In this document: positions 34,936 through 44,057 of the stretch, one piece after another
Layout: each line of letters begins with the position of its first letter
Numbering within the stretch: the first letter of the stretch is position 1
Source of the DNA: Mucilaginibacter sabulilitoris
GTDB taxonomy: Bacteria; Bacteroidota; Bacteroidia; Sphingobacteriales; Sphingobacteriaceae
Assembly (NCBI RefSeq): GCF_034262375.1
Contig: NZ_CP139558.1
Location: 2,542,001-2,606,000, forward strand
DNA length: 64,000 nt
Reading direction: 5' to 3'
Translations under genes and position numbers: made by a program
The notes under the pieces: model-generated
What the model was told of the DNA's origin: nothing
What the model saw: only the letters and a program-made list of their open reading frames with translations
Databases searched by the model: none

Positions 34936-36888
34936 ATGATAAAGTTTAAACAGATTAATTTTTGGCTTTTTACAATTGCCATGATGCCATTGCTGGCTGG
35001 TGCTCAACCAAAGCCAGCTTATAACGAACTTCAGGTATTTGACCATTCGTTTTTTACCTATAATGGTAACGACCTGCGAAGCGCAAACGGCGCCCCCGGG
35101 CCCAAATACTGGCAAAACAAAGCCAATTATCTTATACATGCCTCGCTGATTGAAAAAGACACTTTAATAAAAGGCGATGTTAGCATTGGCTATACCAATA
35201 ACAGTCCCGACACACTTAATTATCTGTGGCTGCAGCTTGATCAAAACTTGTTCCGGGCAGATTCACGGGGTGCTGCCACCACGCCAGTTGGCGGCGATCG
35301 TTTTGATGTAAAGGGATATCATAAAGGCGGATACCAAATTGAATCGGTTTCGGTTACTTATATGGGTAAAAACTACCTGGTTAAACCTGTTATTAACGAT
35401 ACGCGCATGCAGGTTCGTTTGCCTTTTGCTATCAAACCTCATGGTGACCAGATTACAGTTAAGGTAAATTACAATTTTAACATACCTAACTATGGTGCAG
35501 ATCGTATGGGGAAACTCTCTGTTAAAGATGGTATGATATACCAGCTGGCCCAATGGTACCCGCGTATGTGTGTTTATGATGATGTAAATGGCTGGGATAC
35601 TTTACCTTATATCGGTACCGGTGAATTTTACTGTGAATATGGCAATTACGATTATTATATTACCGTACCTGCAGGTATGATAGTTGCAGCATCAGGCGAT
35701 CTGCAAAACCCGCGGCAGGTTTTAACGGCTGTGCAAAATAAACGCCTCGCTATGGCTGCTCAGAGCGACAGCTCAGTAAACATTATAAAAGAGGCCGAAG
35801 TGGGCTTACCCGGCTCAAGACCCACTCAATCAGGTACATTAACCTGGCATTATAAAATGCGTAATACGCGCGATATATCCTGGTCGGCTTCACAGGCATT
35901 TATATGGGACGCGGCACGTGTTAACCTGCCATCGGGTAAAAAGGGAATGGCCAGCGCCGTATACCCGGTTGAAAGTAAGGGGAACGAGCGGTATGGTCGT
36001 GCTGCCCAGTACTTAAAACATAGTATTGAGTTTTATTCTAAAAATTATTTTGAATATCCCTGGCATTCGGCTTTTGTGGTTGCGGGCGTAGCATTGGGTA
36101 TGGAATATCCTGGTATTGTGTTCTGTAGTTATAAAATAAAAGGCGATGACCTGTGGCATGATGTTACGCACGAAATGGGCCACAACTGGTTCCCGATGAT
36201 TGTAGGCAGTAACGAAAGGCGCTTTATGTGGATGGATGAAGGCATGAACACTTTTATCAATGGTTATGCTTCCAACTGGTTTAACCACGGCGAATACGCC
36301 GATACCAGCAGCGCCGCCGTAAGGATGACCCGCAGCCTGCTGAAAGAAAGAGATCCATTGATGACCGCTCCCGAGGTAATGGTTGACGGAGGCCAGTATT
36401 ACTATAAAACCGCACTGGCTTTAAATATACTGAGGAATGTTGTTTTGGGTGCAGACAGGTTTGACTATGCATTCAACATGTATATCAAACGATGGGCCTA
36501 TAAACATCCTTTGCCTGCCGATTTTTTCCGTACTATGAATGACGCTGCCGGCGAAGATCTGAATTGGTTCTGGAAAGAATGGTTTTATACCACCTGGAAG
36601 CTTGACCAGGCGGTTACCGGTGTAAAATACGTAAAAAACGACCCGGCCGCAGGTGCATTTATCACCATTGAAAACTTAGGAGAAATGGCGCTGCCTGTTA
36701 GCGTAAAAATCACCGAGCAGAATGGAGCTACACAGCAAATAAAACTCCCGGTTGAGGTTTGGCAGCGCGGTGCAAAATGGACTTTTAAATGTAATTCTAC
36801 ATCCAAACTTACGGCTGTTATTATTGATCCTGACAGGCAACTGCCTGATATTGATCGTGGTAATAATGTCTTTAAAGTGTCTGAATAA
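34936..36888 (+). CDS. M1 family metallopeptidase (secreted)
   Basis: 650 residues with signal peptide (about 1-23, ...PLLAGAQ). Gluzincin zinc site H412-E413-M-G-H416 with E435 nineteen residues after the second His (W-M-D-E-G), as in M1 aminopeptidases. The substrate-binding G-x-M-E-N motif is replaced by G-M-E-Y-P near 388-392, usual for the Bacteroidota subgroup. A C-terminal beta domain (about 545-650) follows. Periplasmic or surface exposed, removing N-terminal residues from peptides. Followed after 38 bp by cysC. A LacI-type operator precedes it, tying it to the SusCD locus; a peptide or glycopeptide substrate would explain that. Confidence 0.88.
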   Translation: MIKFKQINFWLFTIAMMPLLAGAQPKPAYNELQVFDHSFFTYNGNDLRSANGAPGPKYWQNKANYLIHASLIEKDTLIKGDVSIGYTNNSPDTLNYLWLQLDQNLFRADSRGAATTPVGGDRFDVKGYHKGGYQIESVSVTYMGKNYLVKPVINDTRMQVRLPFAIKPHGDQITVKVNYNFNIPNYGADRMGKLSVKDGMIYQLAQWYPRMCVYDDVNGWDTLPYIGTGEFYCEYGNYDYYITVPAGMIVAASGDLQNPRQVLTAVQNKRLAMAAQSDSSVNIIKEAEVGLPGSRPTQSGTLTWHYKMRNTRDISWSASQAFIWDAARVNLPSGKKGMASAVYPVESKGNERYGRAAQYLKHSIEFYSKNYFEYPWHSAFVVAGVALGMEYPGIVFCSYKIKGDDLWHDVTHEMGHNWFPMIVGSNERRFMWMDEGMNTFINGYASNWFNHGEYADTSSAAVRMTRSLLKERDPLMTAPEVMVDGGQYYYKTALALNILRNVVLGADRFDYAFNMYIKRWAYKHPLPADFFRTMNDAAGEDLNWFWKEWFYTTWKLDQAVTGVKYVKNDPAAGAFITIENLGEMALPVSVKITEQNGATQQIKLPVEVWQRGAKWTFKCNSTSKLTAVIIDPDRQLPDIDRGNNVFKVSE

Positions 36889-36926
36889 CAAGATGTTCTG
36901 CTAAATTTGAATTAAGGGCGTTTTCA

Positions 36927-37487
36927 GTGGACTTTAACGTGAATAAAAAAGGCTTACTCTCACAAAAAGGATTGGTTGTTTGGCTGTTCGGTTTATCCGG
37001 ATCGGGTAAAACAACCATATCCTCATTGTTACAGGAAAAATTGCAGGAAGAGGGCTTTTTTGTCATGTCGCTTGATGGGGATGTGCTGCGGGCCGGTATT
37101 AACAGCGATCTTTCGTTTACAGAAATAGACCGTGAAGAAAACATCAGGCGGGCAGCCGAAATTGCGAAGATCATGCTGCAGAATGATATTGTTACCATTT
37201 GCTCCTTTATAACCCCGCTCAAAAAGCACAGGGCTCAGGCGGCAAATATTATTGGTGAATGTTACCTGGAAGTTTTTGTTGACTGCCCTATTAGTGTATG
37301 CGAGTCGAGAGATGTTAAAGGTTTGTATAAAAAAGCGCAATCCAGGCAAATAACAAATTTTACAGGTATCAGCTCAGGTTTTGAAGCTCCTGTTCATCCC
37401 CAGCTCACCATTCATACCGATATCGAATCACCGGAAGAAAGCATGGAAAAGGTTTACCGGTACATAATCTCTTTTATAAAGGCTTAA
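36927..37487 (+). CDS. cysC: Adenylylsulfate (APS) kinase
   Basis: 186 residues. Walker A G22-L-S-G-S-G-K-T-T30, then L-D-G-D-V-L-R-A-G-I near 50-59 (APS-binding region), D-R-E-E-N-I-R-R-A-A-E-I-A near 69-81 and G-I-S-S-G-F-E-A-P near 146-154, all diagnostic. It makes PAPS from APS and ATP. ATP sulfurylase (CysDN) is not in the window. Stand-alone CysC next to a sulfotransferase argues for PAPS as sulfuryl donor rather than for assimilation. Predicted to share the LacI-controlled transcript with the M1 peptidase gene. Confidence 0.93.
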   Translation: MDFNVNKKGLLSQKGLVVWLFGLSGSGKTTISSLLQEKLQEEGFFVMSLDGDVLRAGINSDLSFTEIDREENIRRAAEIAKIMLQNDIVTICSFITPLKKHRAQAANIIGECYLEVFVDCPISVCESRDVKGLYKKAQSRQITNFTGISSGFEAPVHPQLTIHTDIESPEESMEKVYRYIISFIKA

Positions 37488-37701
37488 GTACCACTAAATT
37501 CACCCAGATTGTTTGTACTTACATCCAGGTGAATTACTTCATCAATTGCTCTATCTTCATCCCTCCAAAATCAAAAAAATTACACTGTTTTGTTAAAACA
37601 GGCAACTTTAGGCTTATAGTTTCAGAATTATAATCTCCCGAAGGCTTAAAGTCGCTCATTTGCACCCCCATCTCGCGAAAAAAGCATTGTGCTTTGCCGT
37701 T

Positions 37702-37717
37702 TATCAAACGTTTGCGT
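37702..37717 (+). promoter_or_regulatory. LacI-type operator 3 (distal site before susC)
   Basis: TATCAAACGTTTGCGT, core 37705-37714, about 157 bases from the susC start. Confidence 0.72.
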
Positions 37718-37733
37718 TGCTTAAGTTTTTGTA

Positions 37734-37749
37734 AAACAAACGTTTGCGT
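37734..37749 (+). promoter_or_regulatory. LacI-type operator 4 (proximal site before susC)
   Basis: AAACAAACGTTTGCGT, core 37737-37746, about 125 bases from the susC start. Together with operator 3 it could allow cooperative binding. Confidence 0.72.
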
Positions 37750-37866
37750 TGTGTTTGCTGGCCTGCAGTTTTGCTTTGCTTAAGCCTTATATCTAATTTC
37801 CAATATCCAAAATCATTATAAAACAAACCAAACTAATTGATTAATTAATACTAACACCAACAATGT

Positions 37867-40800
37867 ATGATTAAAGTTTACACACAAACCGGTCCGGGTT
37901 TCAGCGGGCGTATTTTTTCAAAAGGAGGCAGGTTCTGCAACGCCTTTTTTAAAATAACATGCTGTTTCCTGCTGATACTATTACCCATATGGGCAAGTGC
38001 TCAAACGGTAATAAATGGTACCGTAAAAGATAGCAAAGGCGAAGCTGCCATTGGCGCTACGGTAACTGAAAAAGGAATTAAAAACAGTTCTGTTACCGAT
38101 ATAAACGGCAAGTTTAAGCTTACACTTAAAGGTAAGTCGGGTGTATTGGTGGTAACCTATGTAGGGTATAAAACCCAGGAGGTTGCCATCGGCGGCTCAT
38201 CTGAAATAGCAATCATCTTACAGGAAGATTTGAATAAGCTGAATGAGGTAGTGGTAGTAGGTTATGGTTCTGTGAAAAAAAGCGACCTCACCGGTTCAGT
38301 AAGCTCGGTTAAAAGTGATGACCTGATATTGGGTGGTACTACTTCAAATCTGGGCCAGGCCATACAGGGTAAGGCGGCAGGTGTTCAGGTGCAGCAATCG
38401 AGTTTTGCACCGGGTGGAGCTATTTCTATTACGGTAAGGGGCGGTAACTCTATAAATACCAGCAATTCGCCCTTGTATGTTGTTGATGGCTTTATCACCG
38501 ACAACGGCAACCTGATCAGTCCTAATGATATTGACGATATTCAAATATTAAAAGACGCATCGGCAACGGCTATATATGGTTCACGCGGCGCCAATGGTGT
38601 AATTTTGATCACCACTAAAAAAGGTAAGATCGGAAAGGTATCTATTGATGCGGATGTGTCAAACGGTACACAGTATTTAACTTATAAACCCAGTTTATTA
38701 ACTGGTCCCCAGTACACGGCCATTCAAAACGCCACCGCTATCGAAGACGGTAACCCGCCTATTTTTCCGCCCAGTTTTCCGGTTACTAATACCAATTGGT
38801 TAAAAGTCGCCACACGTAACGCTACGGTTCAAAACAGGAGCCTAAGTATCAGCAGTGGTGATAAAAATTCAAAAATTTATGTATCTGGCAATTACATAAA
38901 ACAAGTTGGTGTATTAAAAAACACAGATCTGCAAAGGTACAGTGCAAGGATAGGAGCCGAAAAAACGCTTAATGAGAATATTAAATTAAGCGCTAATTTT
39001 TACGGAGCAAGCACAAATCAAAACCAACAGTCGTATTCGGGCGATATTACAGCGCCTTTGTTTAGTCTCTTGACAGCGCTGCCTAATATTCCTGTTTATA
39101 ACCCCGATGGTACTTACTATACTTACCAGGGCAAAAATAATGCGCTGGCCAATCTTGTGGAGCCAACCAATACCAGCGGTAACAAATTAATCAACGGAAA
39201 TATAGCCTTGGATTATCAGATCATAAAAAACCTAACCTATCACCTGGGTGCTGGGAGTGAGTATAACCAAACTACCGCAGGCCAATACACGCCAACAACA
39301 TTAGTAAATGGGGCCAAAAACGGAGGTTTAGCAAGCGAGCAAATGTACACCTCTTTCAGGTGGCTGGTTGAAAACTATTTTACCTACAAATTTGAACTCA
39401 AAGACCATGTCTTTACTTTACTGGTAGGTAATTCTAATCAAAAAGATGTTAATGAGTCATTAAACGCCGGTGCAAAAGGTTTTTCAACTGATGCTTTCTT
39501 GTTTTATAACTTAAATGCCGGTTCTACCGCATACGCCAGTAATGGTTATAGTGCATACAATAGTTTCAGGGAAGAAACTAAACTTACAGATTACTATGGA
39601 AGACTTAATTATTCCTATAAAGATAAAATTTTGGCAACATTTACTTTAAGGGATGATGCTTCATCTAAGTTTGGAGCTAACTTTCGTCATGGTATTTTCC
39701 CATCTGGCGCTATAGCATATAAGTTTACTGATGAGGATTTCATTAAAAACCTGAACACCTTTTCTAATTTAAAACTTAGGGTAAGTTATGGTGTAACGGG
39801 TAACGACCGTATTCCGAATAACCGATTCCAGACCATATTTGGTATTTATAGCACGGTGCTTAATGATGGTGGACCGCTTCAGGTAGGTATTGAACCTTCA
39901 TTGCTGCCTAACCCTAACCTGAAATGGGAAAGCACCGCGCAGTTTGATGCAGGTTTGGATATGGGATTCGCCGATGGACGGATAAACGCGACTATTGATA
40001 TATATAGAAAAAAAACCAACGACCTTTTGCTAAATGTTCCGGTTGGCCAATATTTTGGATTTAACACTCAATTGCTGAATATCGGTTCTGTTGAAAACAA
40101 GGGTATAGAATTATCAGTAAGTTCAAATAATATCAGAACAAAGAATTTTTCATGGAATACCAACTTTAACATAGCTTATAACAAACAAAAAACACTGAAA
40201 TTAGCGGAGAACGTTCCGCAGATAATCACCAATACCGCCAACCCGAGTGGTGTTGTTTCTGGCCAGCCGTTTACAAAGCTGGTACCGGGTGTGGAACTTG
40301 GAGAACTTTATGGCTATGTTTACGAGGGTGTTCTAAAAACCGGCGAAACTTATGCCCCGCAGCCAAATTCAAAACCAGGCGATCCTAAATACAAGGATGT
40401 GAATGGTGATGGTAAAATTACCCCTGATGATCAAACTTATTTAGGTAATTCAAATCCGCATTATACTGCCGGTTTAGGAAATGATTTTCATTATAAAGGT
40501 TTTGACCTGAATATTTTTATCCAGGGAGCGTTTGGGTATTCTCTTTACAATATGAATAGACTGGTACTGGAATCAACAACCGGTGCCGATGCCTTGAACA
40601 GGTTTGTGGCCGGCAAAAATGAAAATACGGATATACCCCGCGAAGGTTATTTTTTAACTACTTACGGAAGCTATGTTAATTCAAGATTTGTAGAAAACGC
40701 ATCGTTCGCTCGTTTAAAATCGGTTTCTCTGGGTTATAGTTTCCCTTCTTCCTTATTCCGTAATATGAAAATTCTTCAGGGGATAAGGATTTATGCTGAA

Positions 40801-40986
40801 GCTCAGAATTTGCTGACAGTTACCAGTTATAAAGGTACCGATCCGGAAGCTAACGTTCATGCTGCCGCTGTTGATGTAAAAACGCAAAATGTTGGTAGCA
40901 TCAATAATCTGGCAGGTGGCCTCGATTTTGGTGGTTTCCCGGCTTTCAGGACCATAACATTCGGCATAAAAGCTTCTATTCATTAA
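37867..40986 (+). CDS. SusC-like TonB-dependent outer-membrane transporter
   Basis: 1039 residues. Long signal peptide (cleavage after ...PIWASAQ, about residue 45), CarboxypepD_reg-like domain (about 48-125; G-T-V-K-D-S-K-G-E...V-G-Y-K), a TonB-box-like E-V-V-V-V-G-Y-G near 130, plug (about 140-260; L-Y-V-V-D-G-F, A-S-A-T-A-I-Y-G-S-R-G-A-N-G-V) and a 22-strand barrel. The late segment G-D-P-K-Y-K-D-V-N-G-D-G-K-I is characteristic of SusC/RagA. It imports oligosaccharides or similar ligands with its SusD partner. First gene of an eight-gene operon; two LacI-type operators precede it. An out-of-frame ATG four bases upstream stops at once. Confidence 0.95.
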   Translation: MIKVYTQTGPGFSGRIFSKGGRFCNAFFKITCCFLLILLPIWASAQTVINGTVKDSKGEAAIGATVTEKGIKNSSVTDINGKFKLTLKGKSGVLVVTYVGYKTQEVAIGGSSEIAIILQEDLNKLNEVVVVGYGSVKKSDLTGSVSSVKSDDLILGGTTSNLGQAIQGKAAGVQVQQSSFAPGGAISITVRGGNSINTSNSPLYVVDGFITDNGNLISPNDIDDIQILKDASATAIYGSRGANGVILITTKKGKIGKVSIDADVSNGTQYLTYKPSLLTGPQYTAIQNATAIEDGNPPIFPPSFPVTNTNWLKVATRNATVQNRSLSISSGDKNSKIYVSGNYIKQVGVLKNTDLQRYSARIGAEKTLNENIKLSANFYGASTNQNQQSYSGDITAPLFSLLTALPNIPVYNPDGTYYTYQGKNNALANLVEPTNTSGNKLINGNIALDYQIIKNLTYHLGAGSEYNQTTAGQYTPTTLVNGAKNGGLASEQMYTSFRWLVENYFTYKFELKDHVFTLLVGNSNQKDVNESLNAGAKGFSTDAFLFYNLNAGSTAYASNGYSAYNSFREETKLTDYYGRLNYSYKDKILATFTLRDDASSKFGANFRHGIFPSGAIAYKFTDEDFIKNLNTFSNLKLRVSYGVTGNDRIPNNRFQTIFGIYSTVLNDGGPLQVGIEPSLLPNPNLKWESTAQFDAGLDMGFADGRINATIDIYRKKTNDLLLNVPVGQYFGFNTQLLNIGSVENKGIELSVSSNNIRTKNFSWNTNFNIAYNKQKTLKLAENVPQIITNTANPSGVVSGQPFTKLVPGVELGELYGYVYEGVLKTGETYAPQPNSKPGDPKYKDVNGDGKITPDDQTYLGNSNPHYTAGLGNDFHYKGFDLNIFIQGAFGYSLYNMNRLVLESTTGADALNRFVAGKNENTDIPREGYFLTTYGSYVNSRFVENASFARLKSVSLGYSFPSSLFRNMKILQGIRIYAEAQNLLTVTSYKGTDPEANVHAAAVDVKTQNVGSINNLAGGLDFGGFPAFRTITFGIKASIH

Positions 40987-41029
40987 TAATAACATCCCTT
41001 TTTGGGGGGCAACATAAAATTTAAAAGAG

Positions 41030-42547
41030 ATGAAAAAATATTATATCCTTTTGATGACTTTGGCGGTCGCTATACAGTTCTCCTGTAATAAGAACCTTGA
41101 TACCAAGATTTCGAGCAGCCTTACCAGCAGTAATGCTTTTAAAACCAAGTCGGACGCTATTGCCGCTGTTAACGCTGTTTACGCGCGGTTAAAGGGCCCG
41201 GCTGTTGGCGACAACTTTGATTATTGGACAGTTAGGCACTTTGCCCTTACCGATCTTACTACCGATGTTGGCCATTGCAGCTATGGGGGTGACCCCGGCC
41301 AGCTTTCATTAGTGCAATGGAACTCAGCTAACGGATTACTTGCAGAAGACTGGAGACAGATTTACAAACTGATAGCCAACGCCAATAATGCCATATTAAA
41401 TATTTCGCCTATGACTACTATCACGGCGGAGCAAAAAAATCAGTTTCTTTCTGAAATTAAATTTTTACGGGCTTTAGCTTATATGGATCTTACTGACGCA
41501 TGGGGACCAGTGGTATTACTTACCGAAAAAGATCTTGCTAATCCTAACTATACCGAAAAGCAGCCTGTTACACCAGTTGAGCAAATCGACGCTTTATTAA
41601 TAGCTGACCTTACAGCTGCCGCAAATACACTTCCGGTTGATTATAATAGCAATGCCATTTATTCAACCAATGATGTTGGTCGGGCTACTAAAGGTTCTGC
41701 GCTTACTTTACTGGCCAAACTTTACCTGCGCGAAAAGCAATGGCAAAAAGTGGTTGATTTAACCAAGCAGGTAATGGACTTGAATGTTTACCAGCTTTTC
41801 CCAACTTATTCAGGATTATTTGCCGAAAATAATAAATGGTGCTCTGAAAATATTTTCTCGGTATTGAGTGATGCCAACGTTAACGGTACAGAACTATTGA
41901 ACCACTTCGGTCCCTTGCAACACCCGGTTTTAACCGACAGGTGGCAATATTACGCTGTAACGTGGGATTTTTATAATAGTTATGGCAATGAGGATGACCG
42001 TAAAAAAATGTTCTTCCCTTCATATAAAGGGGTTGATGACCTTATTCATCAGCAAGCACCTTCAATAGGGGCCACCCCTCCCGACGGTGTATTTTATATG
42101 CCCGATGTTGCTACCATGAAATATGCAGATCCTAATGGAGCCAATACTTATTATGACGGCCATAGTGTTGATATTTTACGTTATGCCGATGTACTGCTAA
42201 GTAGGGCCGAAGCGCTGAATGAATTAAGTGGCCCCTCTGCAGAGAGTATTTCCTTAATAAACCAGGTAAAAGCAAGATCTCATGCTAAGCAACTGGTGGC
42301 GGGAGCCTATTCGCAATCTACTCTGCGTGATGCGCTGTTACAGGAACGTGGTTGGGAGTTATATTATGAAGGGAAAAGAAGATCGGACCTGATCAGAATG
42401 GGTAAATATGCCGAAGTAGTGAACGCCTATCTGAAACGTACCGGCCAAACCCCAACTGTTCAAATGCCGCGCGATCAGTATTTCCCGTATCCTTTAAATC
42501 AGGTTACTATCAACCCTAACTTAAACAACGCTGGCAGACAACAGTAA
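41030..42547 (+). CDS. SusD/RagB-like nutrient-binding lipoprotein
   Basis: 505 residues. Lipoprotein signal with Cys at 19 (V-A-I-Q-F-S-C-N-K). SusD fold: S-S-N-A-F-K-T-K-S-D-A-I-A-A-V-N near 33-48, D-W-R-Q-I-Y-K-L-I-A-N-A-N near 106-118, F-L-R-A-L-A-Y-M-D-L near 144-153, and the C-terminal R-A-E-A-L-N-E, R-G-W-E-L-Y-Y-E-G-K-R-R-S-D-L-I-R. Caps the SusC transporter on the cell surface and binds the substrate. 43 bp after susC. A strong hairpin follows, probably lowering expression of the downstream genes. Confidence 0.95.
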   Translation: MKKYYILLMTLAVAIQFSCNKNLDTKISSSLTSSNAFKTKSDAIAAVNAVYARLKGPAVGDNFDYWTVRHFALTDLTTDVGHCSYGGDPGQLSLVQWNSANGLLAEDWRQIYKLIANANNAILNISPMTTITAEQKNQFLSEIKFLRALAYMDLTDAWGPVVLLTEKDLANPNYTEKQPVTPVEQIDALLIADLTAAANTLPVDYNSNAIYSTNDVGRATKGSALTLLAKLYLREKQWQKVVDLTKQVMDLNVYQLFPTYSGLFAENNKWCSENIFSVLSDANVNGTELLNHFGPLQHPVLTDRWQYYAVTWDFYNSYGNEDDRKKMFFPSYKGVDDLIHQQAPSIGATPPDGVFYMPDVATMKYADPNGANTYYDGHSVDILRYADVLLSRAEALNELSGPSAESISLINQVKARSHAKQLVAGAYSQSTLRDALLQERGWELYYEGKRRSDLIRMGKYAEVVNAYLKRTGQTPTVQMPRDQYFPYPLNQVTINPNLNNAGRQQ

Positions 42548-42566
42548 CAAAGCCTTTACACTAAGC

Positions 42567-42609
42567 AAAAGAATATACAGCGATTAAAGGTTGTATATTC
42601 TTTTATATT
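42567..42609 (+). terminator. Intra-operon terminator or attenuator after susD
   Basis: AAAAGAATATACA pairs perfectly with TGTATATTCTTTT (13 bp) around a 12-base loop, then TATATTTAAAA. Located between susD and the ASST-like gene; likely a partial terminator that keeps susCD levels above the enzymes. Confidence 0.75.
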
Positions 42610-42653
42610 TAAAACAAATGGTACAAAACCCGCACAGTGTTGTAAATAGAAAG

Positions 42654-44057
42654 ATGAGGTGTTTCTTAATATGTTTGGCCGTATTGGTTTTTACAGTTGT
42701 TTTTGCGAGCTGTAACAACAGCAACGCCATCAAAGAAATAAAGGTAGGTCTGCATAACAACAATGAGCTGAAAATTCAGGTTGATGTGCTTACCGCTTCA
42801 CCGGCCGACGTTTATGCCGAATACTGGGAGGATGAAGGTGCCGATACTACTAAACAGGTTTCGCCGGTATCAAAAAACACCGACCGGCACAGGCTTGTGC
42901 TTTGTAATATCGCTCCCAAAACAAATTATGCTTATCATATCATCACGGTAACAAATGGGGTTAAAAATATCAGCAAAACCTATACTTTCAGTTCGTATGA
43001 CCTGCCCATGTTTCTGCAGGATCAGTTTACAGCGAAAAGTGCTTCCGAAAAACATATACCTGCTGAGTTTAAGGATGGCTTAATGCTCATCAATAAACGT
43101 TATGCCCCAGGCGTGGCTTACCTGGTTGATTATAAGGGACGAATAAGATGGTATCACATGATTGATGACCTGGGTTTTAAGGTTATCAATTTCACTAAAG
43201 ACCATACACTGCTCTCTATTTTGGGCCGCAATGATGAGCCTACCAGCTACGGCAGCGAAATACTGGAAATTAATCTTTTAGGCGATACGCTATTGCACTT
43301 AAAAAAGGGACAACGTGATTTTAAACAAACCATTCACCACGAAATTTTAAAGAACAAAGAGGGCAACCTGGTAACCCTTTTTGTTGATCAAAAAATCATG
43401 GATCTGACCGCCATTGGCGGCAGCAAGCAGGATACAGTAAATGGTGACGGTATCATGATAATGGATAACACAGGCAAACAGCTTTACAAATGGAGCGTGT
43501 TTGATGTAATGGATCCGCTAAAAGATCGTAACCTGCTCAAAACAAAAAAAGACTGGATGCATGCCAACAGCTTGAATTACGATAGGGATGGCAATTACCT
43601 GATGTCTTTCTACAACAATGGTCAGATCTGGAAGATTGATGCCCACACCGGCAAAGTGATTTACAAGTTTGGTAAGGGGGGAACCATAACCATGCCTGCC
43701 GAGTGCAACTTTACCCAGGCACATGCGGCCCACATTAATGCCAATGGCAATTTGATGTTTTTTGATAACGGAGTGGAGAAACACCAGTCGGGCGTATTTG
43801 CTATGAAGTTGGATGAACAGCGAAAAGCTTCAAAGATCGATCTGCATATTCAATTGCCTAAAGAAGTATTTAACGGCCGTATGGGTAGCGCTTACATGAT
43901 CAATGATACAAGTGTGCTGGTATGCTGTTCAAAACGGCATATTATTGTTTTAACAGATCGTAAAGGTGTACTGCTATGGACTATGGAAACATCGGTACCC
44001 ACTTACCGGGCGGGATTTATAACAAGTAAAGAACTTAGTCCTTATTTGAAACCATGA
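42654..44057 (+). CDS. Arylsulfate sulfotransferase (ASST)-like lipoprotein
   Basis: 467 residues from the ATG at 42654 (M-R-C-F-L-I-C-L), chosen because it gives a compact lipoprotein signal ending V-F-A-S-C (Cys20). An ATG at 42618 is possible; further upstream the frame runs into the terminator hairpin. A short beta-sandwich (about 25-120; A-P-K-T-N-Y-A-Y-H) is followed by a six-bladed propeller. ASST signatures: D-W-M-H-A-N-S-L-N-Y-D near 302-312, S-F-Y-N-N-G-Q-I-W-K-I-D near 320-331 and A-H-A-A-H-I-N-A-N-G-N near 360-370. In E. coli ASST an active-site His carries the sulfuryl group from a phenyl sulfate to a phenol, without PAPS. Periplasmic or surface. Overlaps the next gene by 4 bp. 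Confidence 0.82.
   Translation: MRCFLICLAVLVFTVVFASCNNSNAIKEIKVGLHNNNELKIQVDVLTASPADVYAEYWEDEGADTTKQVSPVSKNTDRHRLVLCNIAPKTNYAYHIITVTNGVKNISKTYTFSSYDLPMFLQDQFTAKSASEKHIPAEFKDGLMLINKRYAPGVAYLVDYKGRIRWYHMIDDLGFKVINFTKDHTLLSILGRNDEPTSYGSEILEINLLGDTLLHLKKGQRDFKQTIHHEILKNKEGNLVTLFVDQKIMDLTAIGGSKQDTVNGDGIMIMDNTGKQLYKWSVFDVMDPLKDRNLLKTKKDWMHANSLNYDRDGNYLMSFYNNGQIWKIDAHTGKVIYKFGKGGTITMPAECNFTQAHAAHINANGNLMFFDNGVEKHQSGVFAMKLDEQRKASKIDLHIQLPKEVFNGRMGSAYMINDTSVLVCCSKRHIIVLTDRKGVLLWTMETSVPTYRAGFITSKELSPYLKP

Larger units (their letters stand above)
37488..37866. promoter_or_regulatory. Regulatory region of the SusCD operon
   Basis: 379 bases. A weak hairpin (AATTCACC/GGTGAATT, 37497-37535) may end the cysC transcript. 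Two LacI-type operators at 37702-37717 and 37734-37749 follow, their centres 32 bp apart, about three helical turns, so on the same DNA face. The last 110 bases are AT-rich and must contain the promoter. I could not fix a -7 box. Confidence 0.6.
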
